The translations under genes were made by a program, and so were the position numbers. A stretch of 64,000 bases of DNA from Virgibacillus chiguensis (GTDB taxonomy: Bacteria > Bacillota > Bacilli > Bacillales > Amphibacillaceae). The notes below the pieces were generated by a model. That model was given only the letters and a program-made list of their open reading frames with translations. It searched no databases and was not told where the DNA came from. Below are positions 1 through 9,269 of the stretch, piece by piece; the stretch's first letter is position 1, and every line of letters begins with the position of its first letter. The DNA lies in contig NZ_FQXD01000003.1 of the NCBI RefSeq assembly GCF_900129865.1, positions 186,001 through 250,000 on the forward strand, read 5' to 3'.

Positions 1-1523
1 TCCCTCGACATACGCAAGTCATAATTAGAAGCTTTAACAAATGACCATGCTAATAGAAACATGATGAAAATCAGTGGGAAGCCAGCAACAATGCTAGCTG
101 TTTGCAATGTTTCTAAATCGCCGATAAACATTAAGACAAGCGGTAATAAACAGAGCATAAATGCCCAAAATAAACGGTTCCAACGTAATGGTTCTCCCGT
201 TACTTGTTTTTGAACAACAGATGCCAAAATATAAGATGAGGAGTCAAATGTAGTTGCTAAAAATAGAATAGCTAAAATAGAGAAAGCAGCGACAACAATA
301 TTGGACATCGGCAACTGGTGAAGGACTTCAATAATGGCTGCTGGAGCACCGTATTCATTCATAAAGCTAATAACATCGAAAGCCCCCGTTAGTTGAAGGT
401 AAAGACCGAAATTGCCAAGTATACCAAAGAATAGGACACATCCGAATGTTCCATATATCATCGTTCCTAAAACCATTTCTTTAATAGTGCGCCCTCTGGA
501 AATACGGGCGACAAATAAACCTACAAATGGTGCATATACAACCCACCAAGCCCAATAAAAAACAGTCCATGACTCAGGAAAACCTGTTTCAGTAAATCCG
601 CCAAAATCTCTAAATGGTTCTAACCATGTAGCCATGCGAAAGAAATTATCGGCTAGAATTCCTAGACTATTAAAAGTTGTTTCGCTAATAAACAAAGTTG
701 GTCCAAATATAAAAACAAACGCCATCAAGAGAATGGTTAACCAAATACTGATATCACTTAGCACTTTAATCCCTCGGCGTAATCCAGAATAAGCACTAAT
801 TGCAAAAATAATGGTACATAATATCATAATGGCTGCTTTTAAGCCTAATGTAACAGGGATACCTGTTAAGTCATGGACACCTTCAGCAATCATAGGAGTT
901 CCTAAAGCTAATGTTGTGCCTGCGCCACCCATAAGACCGAATATAAATAGAATATCAATAATATTGCCTATCGGACCATCAACAAACTTTCCTAAAACAG
1001 GTCGCACTGCTTCACTTACTTTTAACACAGGCTTTTTTCGAACATAGTAAAAATAGGCAATTGGTAAAGCAGGTAATGTGTAAATAGCCCAAGCAATAGG
1101 TCCCCAGTGAAAGATCCCATAAGTAGAGGCCCATTCTACAGCTTCATTTGATTTCGGAGTTGCGCCAAATGGGGGTCCTTGGTAATAGTAAGCCCATTCT
1201 ATCATTCCCCAATATAGAATACTTGAACCAATACCAGCTGCAAATAACATAGCAGCCCAAGAAAATGTGCTAAATTCTTTCTTATCCTCTCTATTTCCTA
1301 ACTTTATACGTCCGTTTTTACTAAAAGCGACATAAATTAAAAAAAGGAAACAGAAAAGCCCGATCAATAAATAAAGAATTCCAAAGTTACTTGTCATAAA
1401 GTTATTGGCTAATCCTATAACTTTAGCTCCAGCCTCTGGGAAAAATATAAGCGGTAGAGAAACCCCTAATAAAATCACCAGTGCCCCTAAAAATGTTGGC
1501 CAATCAATTAGTTTAAATCGCAT
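1..1523 (-). CDS. BCCT-family osmolyte transporter (partial, 3' end outside window)
   Basis: The minus-strand frame opens with ATG at 1523 and stays open for 507 codons to the window edge, so the C-terminus is missing. Many hydrophobic segments are visible. Residues about 320-345 hold the tryptophan-rich BCCT signature (WAWWVVYAPFVG followed by FVARISRGRT). Known members carry glycine betaine, carnitine, choline or DMSP into the cell, usually with sodium. The substrate-site region reads GAGTTLALGTPMIAEG, and I cannot assign a substrate from it. An osmolyte role fits the OpuA operon and GbsR-type regulators further along. The gene appears monocistronic, with a long non-coding region upstream. 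Confidence 0.93.
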   Translation of the reverse strand, partial: MRFKLIDWPTFLGALVILLGVSLPLIFFPEAGAKVIGLANNFMTSNFGILYLLIGLFCFLFLIYVAFSKNGRIKLGNREDKKEFSTFSWAAMLFAAGIGSSILYWGMIEWAYYYQGPPFGATPKSNEAVEWASTYGIFHWGPIAWAIYTLPALPIAYFYYVRKKPVLKVSEAVRPVLGKFVDGPIGNIIDILFIFGLMGGAGTTLALGTPMIAEGVHDLTGIPVTLGLKAAIMILCTIIFAISAYSGLRRGIKVLSDISIWLTILLMAFVFIFGPTLFISETTFNSLGILADNFFRMATWLEPFRDFGGFTETGFPESWTVFYWAWWVVYAPFVGLFVARISRGRTIKEMVLGTMIYGTFGCVLFFGILGNFGLYLQLTGAFDVISFMNEYGAPAAIIEVLHQLPMSNIVVAAFSILAILFLATTFDSSSYILASVVQKQVTGEPLRWNRLFWAFMLCLLPLVLMFIGDLETLQTASIVAGFPLIFIMFLLAWSFVKASNYDLRMSR

Positions 1524-2660
1524 TCAAGATCAAACACCTTTCTATTATTAATGTCATATTTTGCCGATTTTTAAGGACTCTATTAGCTTAACAAAGTAGG
1601 CATAAACAAACAACTGGCAAAAAAGTTCATAAAATAAATATTTTAAATGATTTATAAGATTTACGTTTAAGAATAGTCCATTTCCTTAGATATACTTGTA
1701 TTTACTGCTAATACGTAGCAGCATATTCCATAAATTACGCAAGACATCATTTCTATCCTCTTTGTACTGTGAGAAAGCAAAAATTTCAGTTTTCAGAGTA
1801 AGCAAATTTTACTATAATGTCTTTTAATGGAACCAAAAAGTATGCAAGTATGAGACATAATCTTCATATAATGTACGAGTAAGATAGTGTTGTCGGTACT
1901 ATAGGGATTATTTTAAGGAAATATAGAATGGGAAAACGGAAAGTTTCTACGACTATAAAGCAATACGGGCCAGGACTTCTACATAAACAGCTTAATGAAA
2001 AAGCTTCAAGTACCATTCTCTTGGAGGCAACGTAGTAATCTTGTTACATAATAGTCACGCCTATTTAAATAAATTGTAACGATTTTGTGATAGCTAATAG
2101 ACCAGCGATACGTTAAGATATAATAACTTGTCTGGTTAAAGATAAATTTATTTTTTTACGGTAAGAAAGCATAAATTTTTTGGGGTTTATAGTTTAAGAA
2201 AAACGACGCGTTTGATCGTCATAAAGACTTTGGCGATAGCCAAAGTCTTCTAATGTATTATATAAAAGTATAAAACTTTAAGATAGATAGTCTAAGCTGA
2301 ACTACGTTTGTACCATAAACATGTGGAGATAAGGACTTTAAAAATAAAACAATAAATTTTCGCATTAGATTTATCAAAGGCTATATTTTTTAATGAAAAC
2401 GGCGAAAATTGTCGAATGTATATGTATTTTAATTAATATTTGCTTCATAATTTTTATAAAGATGGTGAAAACATCGTGAAATATATAAAGGCTTTAAATA
2501 ATTTAAAAAAATCGGCACTCATTTTTCGAAAACAAAGCAGCAATTTAATTATAAACAAATGTAGGAATCTTCTTGGACAACTTCTGATGAAGGAGAATAT
2601 TACGCCCAAAAAAGATTGTAGTAAAACGAAATTTATATTATTCAAGGGGGCTTTTCCTAT
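1524..2660. other. 1.1 kb intergenic region
   Basis: No convincing gene lies here. One 35-codon plus-strand frame (1928-2035) has a fair ribosome site (AAGGA eight bases before ATG), but the peptide is not recognised. A family A repeat occupies about 2186-2256. The sequence just upstream of sigI must hold its promoter; a clear sigma-A or sigma-I promoter was not assigned. Confidence 0.5.
2186..2256 (+). repeat. Family A dispersed repeat (partial)
   Basis: Contains the family core (GTTTATAGTTTAAGAAAAAC) followed by a hairpin with arms AAGACTTTGGC and GCCAAAGTCTT around GATA. Similar cores occur near 8060, 10870, 20860, 25030, 34720, 45340, 47150 and 49080, always in this orientation. Confidence 0.7.
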
Positions 2661-3389
2661 ATGTTAGATCATATAAAAAAAGATACACCTCTTGAAGAAC
2701 TGGTTGTAATGGCGCAACATGGTGAGCAATCCGTTCAAAATTATTTACTTAAAACGTATCAGCCATTTGTTGCAAAATGTGTATCAGAAGTGTGTAAACG
2801 TTACATAGATATAGCAAACGATGATGAATTTAGTATAGGGCTCTCGGCTTTTAATGAGGCAATTAAATCCTATAACAGAGAAAGGGGTAGCTCTTTTTTA
2901 GGGTTCGCGAAACTAGTTATTAAACGAAAAGTAATTGATTATATTCGCTATACGCAAAAGAATCCTACTGTGTTATCGTTAGATGAAATATACGATGCAG
3001 ATTTATTAGAGAATCCCACCGAAATACTAGCCGTAAAGAAACAGTATCAATTGGCACAAGATTCTTGGCATAGAAAGCAGGAAATTTTAGATTTTAAAGA
3101 GAAATTAAAAGTGTACAAGCTAAGTTTAGATGAGCTAACGGAAGTAGCCCCAAAGCATCGAGATGCGAGAGAGTCGGCCATTCATACAGCTAAGGTATTA
3201 TATGAGAATAAATCTTTAAGAGATTACGTATTAGCAAAACGTAAGCTACCAATTAAACAACTTGTTAAAAAAGTCGATATAAGTAAAAAGACAATTGAGC
3301 GAAACAGAAAGTATATTTTAGCTGTTTTTATTGTGCTTACAGAAGATTATTTATATTTAAAGGACTATTTAAAGGTGGTGAAGCAGTGA
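2661..3389 (+). CDS. sigI: RNA polymerase sigma factor SigI
   Basis: The 242-residue protein follows B. subtilis SigI closely. Residues 30-90 hold the region-2 signature (FVAKCVSEVCKRYID, DEFSIGLSAFNEAI, KRKVIDYIRYTQ), and the C-terminus holds the conserved SKKTIERNRKYILA motif before DYLYLKDYLK. SigI is an alternative sigma factor linked in Bacillus to heat and cell-envelope stress. The ATG at 2661 lies 13 bases after CAAGGGGG. The stop overlaps the GTG of the next gene, its anti-sigma factor, which implies translational coupling. Confidence 0.95.
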   Translation: MLDHIKKDTPLEELVVMAQHGEQSVQNYLLKTYQPFVAKCVSEVCKRYIDIANDDEFSIGLSAFNEAIKSYNRERGSSFLGFAKLVIKRKVIDYIRYTQKNPTVLSLDEIYDADLLENPTEILAVKKQYQLAQDSWHRKQEILDFKEKLKVYKLSLDELTEVAPKHRDARESAIHTAKVLYENKSLRDYVLAKRKLPIKQLVKKVDISKKTIERNRKYILAVFIVLTEDYLYLKDYLKVVKQ

Positions 3390-4123
3390 ATAAAGGAATA
3401 ATTATGGAAAAGCGCCGTGAGTATATGATTGTACTGACTAAAGATGGCGCTTTTCATAAAGCTATACCAATAAAAGGTGTAGATATAGGTATGGAAGTGT
3501 GTTTTGAGCCACTTTCAGATCAAGGGGAACTGAAGTTTATGCGAAGAAAGAAGCAGTATCATAACTTTTTTAGCTTCCTTGCCTTTGTAAGTATGATATG
3601 TTTATTTGTATTGCCTTTTTATTTTGTAGCAGATAATAATAGAGTTTATGCGTATGTAGGAATTGATATCAATCCTAGCATTGAATTTAAACTGGATAAG
3701 GATTTACATGTACAAGGAATACGATCAATTAATGACGAAGCTAAACGAATCTCTCAATACTTAATGAATTATAAGGACAAAAATGCAACCGATGTTATTC
3801 CATTATTTATTGAAAAGGTAGAACAAGCAGGTTTGACGAATAAGAATAAGCAGATGATTATCGGAGTTAGTTCGTTACAAGAAACAGACGTAACTTTGCT
3901 TGAGGAATTAAAGGAAAAATCAGTTTCTTTACAGGATTGGAAAATAACTACTGTGAAAGTCCCAAATGAAATTAGAAATATAGCAGAAGCGCAAAATTTA
4001 TCCATGAATGAGTTAATGGCGAAAGAACTTGCAGAAAAAAAACCCATGCGTATCCAGTTTAAAAACGTGGAGGAATTGAAAAAGGAAGACAGAGCAATTA
4101 TACAATCATTTTATAATTACTAA
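3386..4123 (+). CDS. rsgI: RsgI-type membrane anti-sigma factor
   Basis: GTG start, overlapping the sigI stop. Residues 1-55 form the cytoplasmic anti-sigma domain (GIIMEKRREYMIVLTKDG), residues about 57-77 one membrane span, and the rest is extracytoplasmic. YVGIDINPSIEFKLD is the conserved segment of RsgI proteins; its Asn-Pro bond is the site of autoproteolysis reported for the family. At 245 residues it is much shorter than B. subtilis RsgI (about 380) and lacks the acidic, low-complexity C-terminal extension and any sugar-binding domain. It should hold SigI inactive until the outside domain is shed. Confidence 0.92.
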   Translation: MNKGIIMEKRREYMIVLTKDGAFHKAIPIKGVDIGMEVCFEPLSDQGELKFMRRKKQYHNFFSFLAFVSMICLFVLPFYFVADNNRVYAYVGIDINPSIEFKLDKDLHVQGIRSINDEAKRISQYLMNYKDKNATDVIPLFIEKVEQAGLTNKNKQMIIGVSSLQETDVTLLEELKEKSVSLQDWKITTVKVPNEIRNIAEAQNLSMNELMAKELAEKKPMRIQFKNVEELKKEDRAIIQSFYNY

Positions 4124-4143
4124 GTAACAACAATTATGTTGTT

Positions 4144-4189
4144 AATTGTAAGAGAGCTGCTGTTTATAAACAGCAGCTCTCTTACAATT
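4144..4189. terminator. Bidirectional terminator between rsgI and yhdB
   Basis: A perfect 46-bp palindrome centred at 4166/4167, with arms built around GTAAGAGAGCTGCTGTTTA and A/T runs on both sides. It overlaps the last codons of the converging minus-strand gene and can serve both. Confidence 0.85.
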
Positions 4190-4418
4190 TCAGAACTGTC
4201 GAAGGGTCATACTTCATAGCGTGATCTAGATAGTAAAGTAAATTGTCATGCGATTCCATTATTTTTCTTTCATCAAGGGAGTAGTGGAAAGCATGTAAAA
4301 ATAATTGAATTTTTTTTGACAACATGTCATCATTTGTTCGAACCATAAGTACAAGCAAATCGTCCCAGTATCCCCAAAGTGTATAGTAAAGTGCTTTATC
4401 ATAGTCAGGTATATCCAT
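4182..4418 (-). CDS. yhdB: YhdB-like small protein
   Basis: A 78-residue soluble protein beginning MDIPDYDKALYYTLWGYW. The run DDLLVLMVRTNDDMLSKK matches the pattern I recall for the YhdB family of Bacillus (about 80 residues, function unknown). The minus-strand start is preceded by AGGGGAGG. It converges on rsgI and shares a palindromic terminator with it. Its last codons lie inside that palindrome. Confidence 0.7.
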   Translation of the reverse strand: MDIPDYDKALYYTLWGYWDDLLVLMVRTNDDMLSKKIQLFLHAFHYSLDERKIMESHDNLLYYLDHAMKYDPSTVLKL

Positions 4419-4647
4419 ATTCCTTCCCCTCCTTAAACATAAGGGTTACTTCCCCCATATATAATCTGTTGTCATAAGCTTCCTTCTCGAAATGAAAAAA
4501 GCGAAGCAGTAATTCATTTAAAACCAATTAAGCGGGTCCTAAGGTATTAGAATGGAGATGAAAAATCTTCATCAATAGAGGACTTTACTTCTTTTTTAGC
4601 ATTCCCGTATTATATATATATTGTCTAAAAGAAAAATGGTGTATTTG

Positions 4648-4678
4648 CCATAAAAAGGTGGGTCAGAGAACGTATAAT
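4648..4678 (+). promoter_or_regulatory. Candidate SigG/SigF-type promoter for the spore lipoprotein gene
   Basis: CCATA, an 18-base spacer and CGTATAAT resemble the forespore sigma consensus (GHATR, spacer, CATWMTA) and lie about 50 bases before the start codon. The assignment rests on pattern match and the sporulation nature of the downstream gene. Confidence 0.35.
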
Positions 4679-4728
4679 CCTTTTATTTTGCTCCATACTA
4701 AGGGCAAAACAAAGGAGGTAGAACATAG

Positions 4729-5349
4729 ATGAAACTGAAACTATTTACTTTCATCGCGATTCTTGGTTTAGTATTAGCAGGATGTATGAATGGTAATGAC
4801 ACCAATAAGGATAATGATGCGGCTAATGATAATGTAGAACAGACAAGGTACAATAATACGGGCGATGGTATGACTGGTGACCGAAATTACGACATGACAA
4901 GACAAGCGGAGCGTGATCAAGAAAGAAACAATAACCGTAATAATGAAAGCCGTTATGAAGTATCTAAGGAGTCTGCTGAAAGAATCACGGATGAAATTGA
5001 TGAGATTGACACAGCATATGTATTGACAATGGGTAACAATGCATACGTTGCAGCAGGGTTAGACTCCAATGATACGAACGTAGAAAACAAAAACAAAGGA
5101 AACAATACGGCAAATAATATGAATAATGTAGATGAAGGTAATGATCTCACAAGTGATGTGAAATCTAGAGTGAAGGAAATTGTTCAATCCGTTGACGCTG
5201 ATATTGACAATGTATATGTCTCAACAAACCCAGACTTCGTTAATTTAACACAAAACTATGCAAACGATGTGGAGAATGGTAAGCCTGTCAAAGGATTTTT
5301 TGACCAATTTGGCAATATGATAGAACGATTATTTCCGCAAAACCGCTAA
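4729..5349 (+). CDS. YhcN/YlaJ family spore lipoprotein
   Basis: 206 residues. A lipoprotein signal peptide ends in the lipobox LAGC at Cys19. A low-complexity Asn/Asp/Arg-rich linker follows (to about residue 80), then two related modules: residues 80-112 (SAERITDEIDEIDTAYVLTMGNNAYVAAG, split here by its motif) and residues 140-175 (VKEIVQSVDADIDNVYVSTN). This duplicated ring-like module marks the YhcN/YlaJ family, known as spore membrane lipoproteins affecting germination or outgrowth. An AAAGGAGG site lies before the ATG, and a forespore-type promoter is plausible upstream. Confidence 0.85.
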   Translation: MKLKLFTFIAILGLVLAGCMNGNDTNKDNDAANDNVEQTRYNNTGDGMTGDRNYDMTRQAERDQERNNNRNNESRYEVSKESAERITDEIDEIDTAYVLTMGNNAYVAAGLDSNDTNVENKNKGNNTANNMNNVDEGNDLTSDVKSRVKEIVQSVDADIDNVYVSTNPDFVNLTQNYANDVENGKPVKGFFDQFGNMIERLFPQNR

Positions 5350-5353
5350 TTAA

Positions 5354-5390
5354 AAGGAGTAAGCCTTAAAAAGAGGTTTACTCCTATTTA
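5354..5390 (+). terminator. Intrinsic terminator after the spore lipoprotein gene
   Basis: Arms AGGAGTAAGCC and GGTTTACTCCT with a short A-rich loop, followed by ATTTAATT. The T-run is weak. Confidence 0.65.
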
Positions 5391-5514
5391 ATTAGTACAA
5401 AATTTCCCGGGAAATGATTACGTTTAATAAATACAGGAACAAAGAAAGTGCTCTCTTTAGTAAAATAATAAGAATATGCTAAAATATATATAATTACCTA
5501 AAGGGGGCTCCGTC

Positions 5515-6882
5515 ATGAGTGAACAAGTATTGCTATACTTAAAAAAAAATCGATCATATTTTCTGAAACGGCTGTTTAAATTCTTAGAAATACCTAGTAT
5601 TAGCACAGATAGCGATTATAAGGAAGATATGGAAAAAGCAGCAGACTTCATTGTTACATATTTGCAAGAGATTGGCTTTGACTCCGCTGAGAAACAGTCA
5701 ACAAATAACCATCCGCTTGTTTATGGTGAATACAATAGCGCTGGAAAAGATGCGCCGACGGTGTTGTTCTATGGACATTATGATGTGCAACCAGCTGATC
5801 CAATGGAATTATGGCATAGTGACCCATTCCAACCAGAAATTAGAGACGGAAGGCTATATGCACGAGGTGCAAGTGACGACAAGGGACAAGTATTTATGCA
5901 TTTGGCCGTATTTGAAGCTTTTTTAAAAACAGAAGGAAAACTACCTGTGAACGTTAAAGTATGTATTGAAGGTGAAGAAGAAATTGGTAGTGAGAATTTA
6001 TATAACATATTGCAAGAATACCGAGAGCAGTTTACGGCAGATTTTGCAGTGATATCTGATTCGGGGATGGTTGCTAAAAATCAGCCAACCATTTTGTATG
6101 GCTTAAAAGGATTCACAGGATTGGAGATTACCGTAAAAGGGCCGGACCATGATTTACATTCTGGCATGTATGGTGGGGCAATTAGAAATCCAATTATGGC
6201 ATTAAGCCACATTTTATCCTCCATGAAAAATGAAGAAGAGTTTATTACAGTCGATGGCTTTTATGATGGTGTAGAGCCTCTATCTATTGAAGAGCGAAAA
6301 ATGATGGCAGCTGTACCTAGTGAAGATTATGCTAAGTCCTCTGGCGTAAATCAAACTGTTTCAGAAAAAGGATATACACCAGTCGAACATACAATGGGCC
6401 GCCCAACTTTTGAGGTAAATGGAATATTTGGTGGCTACCAAGGGGAAGGCACGAAGACAATTATTCCTTCTTCGGCAACAGCTAAAATAACTTGTCGTCT
6501 AGTACCTGGACAAGATCCTGAAATAGTTCAACAACTATTGGAAGATCATATTTATAAGGTAGCGCCGTCAGGTGTTGAAGTTCATGTGGAAAAAGAAAAA
6601 TTATCCGCTAAAGCGTATAAAGTAGAACCGGATCATCCCTTAATAAAAAAAGCAGCAGAAGCATATACAAAAGCTTTTCAAGCTGAGACAGTGTATGTAA
6701 GAATGGGTGGCTCTATACCTGTAGTAGAGTGGATAGAATCCATATATGGTATCCCTATTGTATTACTAGGCTTTGGAACACCAGAAGATCGTCTACATGC
6801 ACCTAATGAGAGTTTTCCTTTGGATAGCTTTGATAAAGGGATGGAAACCATTGTCTATTACTGGAATTCAGTAGGTAATTAA
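5515..6882 (+). CDS. M20 family dipeptidase
   Basis: 455 residues, a full-length M20 zinc peptidase. Metal-site motifs are present in order: YGHYDVQP at 86-93 (His88, Asp90), RGASDDKGQ at 117-125 and EGEEEIGS at 152-159. The dimerisation/lid domain follows, with DLHSGMYGG near 215, and the last ligand region LHAPNES is near the C-terminus. Family members cleave dipeptides or small N-acyl substrates in the cytoplasm. The ATG follows AAAGGGGGC. A lone gene with no obvious partner; exact substrate not assignable. Confidence 0.9.
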   Translation: MSEQVLLYLKKNRSYFLKRLFKFLEIPSISTDSDYKEDMEKAADFIVTYLQEIGFDSAEKQSTNNHPLVYGEYNSAGKDAPTVLFYGHYDVQPADPMELWHSDPFQPEIRDGRLYARGASDDKGQVFMHLAVFEAFLKTEGKLPVNVKVCIEGEEEIGSENLYNILQEYREQFTADFAVISDSGMVAKNQPTILYGLKGFTGLEITVKGPDHDLHSGMYGGAIRNPIMALSHILSSMKNEEEFITVDGFYDGVEPLSIEERKMMAAVPSEDYAKSSGVNQTVSEKGYTPVEHTMGRPTFEVNGIFGGYQGEGTKTIIPSSATAKITCRLVPGQDPEIVQQLLEDHIYKVAPSGVEVHVEKEKLSAKAYKVEPDHPLIKKAAEAYTKAFQAETVYVRMGGSIPVVEWIESIYGIPIVLLGFGTPEDRLHAPNESFPLDSFDKGMETIVYYWNSVGN

Positions 6883-6958
6883 AGTGGTTATCTCAACTAA
6901 ATGATTAATTTTTGCAAGTAACATATGGAAACAATTTTTTATGAGAGTAGGATGGTTC

Positions 6959-7717
6959 ATGGATTATGCAATTGTTACAGGCGCTTCACAAGGGTTGGGA
7001 AAAGAAATAGCTAAGTTGTTATTGAGTTACGGTGTACATGTAATCGGTATTTCCCGCAGTAAGATTATTGATTTACACAGTGTAGCCGATAAATATAAGG
7101 TTACTTTTCAAAGTGTTACTTATGATTTAGTGGATGTAGCAAATCTAGAAACGCTACTTGATACAATCACTACAAAGCATATGGAAAATGACGTTACAAA
7201 GCTTTATCTTGTGAATAATGCAGCCGTCATTGAACCGATTAATCAGGGAGCTCATATATCACCTACGTCTTTAAATTACCATTTTCAGATTAATGCTGTC
7301 GCGCCAATGGCATTAACGAATTTGTTCTTACAGTTTGCGAATCAAAAAGATATTCCACTAACTTGTTTAACAGTGACTTCTGGTGCTGCTGAAAAACCGA
7401 CGTTTGGATGGACTGCTTATTGTAGTTCTAAGGCTAGTGTAAACATGTATACAAAAACCATTGCTAAAGAGCAAGATGAGCTAAATACAAAACATACTAT
7501 CGTTGCTTTCAGTCCAGGTGTTATGGATACGGAGATGCAAGCACAGATTCGTTCAAGTGAAAAATCTGCATTTCAAGCAGTAGACACATTTAAAGCGTAC
7601 TATGAAACTAAACGGTTGCAACAAGCAGGAAAAATTGCCTCTATAGCTACAGAAATCATGTTAGACAATAACATAGAAAATGGACGAATTTATTATGCGC
7701 GGGATTATTTATCTTAA
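6959..7717 (+). CDS. Short-chain dehydrogenase, YueD/benzil reductase type
   Basis: The start at 6959 is preferred over the ATG at 6941 because AGAGTAGGATGG lies at ribosome-site distance and the Rossmann fold begins at once (DYAIVTGASQGLGKEIA, TGxxxGxG near residues 7-14). NNAAV is the structural NAG-type motif. The catalytic triad is Ser in TVTSGAAEKP, then Tyr and Lys in WTAYCSSKAS (YxxxK). SFSPGVMDTEMQAQIRSS and the C-terminal ENGRIYYARDYL match B. subtilis YueD, an NADPH-dependent (S)-benzoin-forming benzil reductase. Physiological substrate unknown. Confidence 0.88.
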   Translation: MDYAIVTGASQGLGKEIAKLLLSYGVHVIGISRSKIIDLHSVADKYKVTFQSVTYDLVDVANLETLLDTITTKHMENDVTKLYLVNNAAVIEPINQGAHISPTSLNYHFQINAVAPMALTNLFLQFANQKDIPLTCLTVTSGAAEKPTFGWTAYCSSKASVNMYTKTIAKEQDELNTKHTIVAFSPGVMDTEMQAQIRSSEKSAFQAVDTFKAYYETKRLQQAGKIASIATEIMLDNNIENGRIYYARDYLS

Positions 7718-7892
7718 GAGCTAATGTCAAAATTTGAAGAATTGGAAGAAGTTTATGATGATATGATTTGTTAGTTTTTACCTGTCAAGTTTTTCTAATT
7801 ATGAATATATACTGCCCATATTTTACTGTTTCTCTCCCATTTTTAATTAACTGTCATATAATACATTAGTTATTGACAGAGGAGGGGACTGA

Positions 7893-8000
7893 ATGGGTAA
7901 AGAAGGTTACGGTTATGGCGGAGGTTTCGCCTTATTAGTTGTACTATTTATTTTATTAATTATTATCGGTACTGCTTACACAGGATACGGATGTTGCTAA
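7893..8000 (+). CDS. YjcZ family sporulation peptide (35 aa)
   Basis: Short gene encoding a Gly/Tyr-rich head ([10 protein letters not shown]), one membrane span rich in Leu/Ile (residues 11-28) and a YTGYGCC tail. This is the pattern of the YjcZ/YxaM-like spore peptides of Bacillaceae. GGAGGGG lies seven bases before the ATG. The sequence CATATAATA at 7855-7863 fits a mother-cell (SigE/SigK) -10 element, but no clean -35 was found. A strong terminator follows directly. Confidence 0.85.
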   Translation: MGKEGYGYGGGFALLVVLFILLIIIGTAYTGYGCC

Positions 8001-8032
8001 AAAAATGCAGAGAAGACTCTCTGCATTTTTTT
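8001..8032 (+). terminator. Intrinsic terminator after the YjcZ gene
   Basis: Arms AAAAATGCAGAGA and TCTCTGCATTTTT around AGAC, starting right after the stop codon and ending in a seven-T run. A family A repeat begins at the next base. Confidence 0.9.
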
Positions 8033-8125
8033 ACTATAGGAAAGTGTAAAAGTTTAAAGCTTTATAGTATAAGAAAAACTACAGCTTTAACCATAACACT
8101 TGGCAGTAAGCCAAACTACTTGAAT
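8033..8125 (+). repeat. Family A dispersed repeat
   Basis: Head ACTATAGGAAAGTGTAAAAG, core TTTATAGTATAAGAAAAAC, then the TTGGC...GCCAA hairpin and ACTACTTGAA. It is one of the fuller copies and abuts the preceding terminator. Confidence 0.75.
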
Positions 8126-8459
8126 GCACACTTATATTGATAATGTGTCTAATTCGTTTTAGATTTTCTTCATTTATGATACACTTTTATATGGGTGAAA
8201 ATTGCAAACGAATAGTACAATCATTCAACTAGTACGTTATCCTACAATTTTCTGATTGTAGACTACAAACTTGTTTATTACTGGCAGTTGGATCATCTGC
8301 AACTTCTCCTTGTTTAATGAAGTAGATGTCTTACTGCCAGTTGTGTGCGCAAATGCTTATAATGTAACGGTGCATTTCTATTGTAAACGTACCTTGACTA
8401 GTTGCTTTAAGGCAAAAAAATTGACTATCTAAAGACGAACAGGAAAGAGAGGATATGTA
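8126..8459. other. Gap before map with a long stem-loop
   Basis: No gene seen. At 8280-8341 the arms ACTGGCAGT and ACTGCCAGT are perfect inverted repeats, and inner segments CATCTGCAACTTC and GAAGTAGATG extend the pairing. The structure lacks a T-run, so it is not an ordinary terminator. The map ribosome site is GAAAGAGAGG near 8450. Confidence 0.5.
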
Positions 8460-9212
8460 ATGATTACAAGAAAAAGTAAACGTGAAATAGAACAAATGCA
8501 AAAAGCTGCTAATGTATTAGTAAAATGCCATAAAGAAATTGCAAAATTAATAAAGCCTGGAATGACGACGATGGAAATTGATGCATTTACAGAATCATTT
8601 TTACGAAAACATGGTGCAACCCCTGAGCAAAAAGGGTTTAATGGATATCCTTATGCTATATGTGCCTCTATTAACGATGAAATTTGTCATGGTTTTCCTC
8701 GCCACGAAAAGCTAAACGATGGGGACATTGTAACGATTGACATGGTTGTAAACGTCGATGGAGGGCTTGCCGACTCTGCATGGACATATGCGGTTGGGAA
8801 TGTAGATGAGAAAGGTCTTCGTTTGATGGAAGTTACAAAAACATCGTTGTATAAAGGAATAGAGCAAGCACGTGCTGGCAAGAGAATTGGCGACATTGGT
8901 CACGCCATTCAGCAATATGCAGAAGAAGAGGGCTTTTCCGTTGTGCGTGATTTCACCGGTCACGGTATTGGTCCAACTCTTCATGAAGACCCACACATCC
9001 CTCATTTTGGGTTACCAAATAAAGGATTACGTTTAAAAGAAGGGATGGTTATTACGATAGAGCCTATGATTAATGAGGGAAGCTGGCATAGTCAAATGGA
9101 TAGCAATAATTGGACTGCCAGAACCATTGATCAGGGGCGTTCTGCACAGTATGAGCATACGATAGTAATAACAAAAGATGAACCCATTATACTTACAGAG
9201 CAAGATAAATGA
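8460..9212 (+). CDS. map: Type I methionine aminopeptidase
   Basis: 250 residues. It removes the initiator methionine from new proteins in the cytoplasm. All five metal ligands of type I enzymes are in place: Asp94 (VTIDMVVNVD), Asp105 (GLADSAW), His168 (DFTGHGIG), Glu201 (ITIEPM) and Glu232 (AQYEHTIVIT). His77 (ICHGFP) is the substrate-site histidine. It stands alone, outside the ribosomal-protein cluster, so it is probably the second map of the genome (B. subtilis YflG/MapB type). A strong terminator follows. Confidence 0.93.
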   Translation: MITRKSKREIEQMQKAANVLVKCHKEIAKLIKPGMTTMEIDAFTESFLRKHGATPEQKGFNGYPYAICASINDEICHGFPRHEKLNDGDIVTIDMVVNVDGGLADSAWTYAVGNVDEKGLRLMEVTKTSLYKGIEQARAGKRIGDIGHAIQQYAEEEGFSVVRDFTGHGIGPTLHEDPHIPHFGLPNKGLRLKEGMVITIEPMINEGSWHSQMDSNNWTARTIDQGRSAQYEHTIVITKDEPIILTEQDK

Positions 9213-9219
9213 TTTTTTA

Positions 9220-9269
9220 GCAAAACTACGGTTATCGCCAAGCTGTTATGGCGGTAGCCGTAGTTTTGC
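9220..9269 (+). terminator. Intrinsic terminator after map
   Basis: Long arms GCAAAACTACGG...TATCGCC and GGCGGTA...CCGTAGTTTTGC around a ten-base loop. A repeat-A-like head (ACTATAAAGTAGGAAA) starts a few bases later. Confidence 0.8.

Noticed and set aside
1928-2035. 35-codon plus-strand frame with a fair ribosome site
   Set aside because: No recognisable family, no neighbours and no terminator; kept only as a note in the intergenic entry.
7728-7774. 16-codon frame MSKFEELEEVYDDM between the reductase and YjcZ genes
   Set aside because: Too short to support without homologues and has no clear ribosome site.
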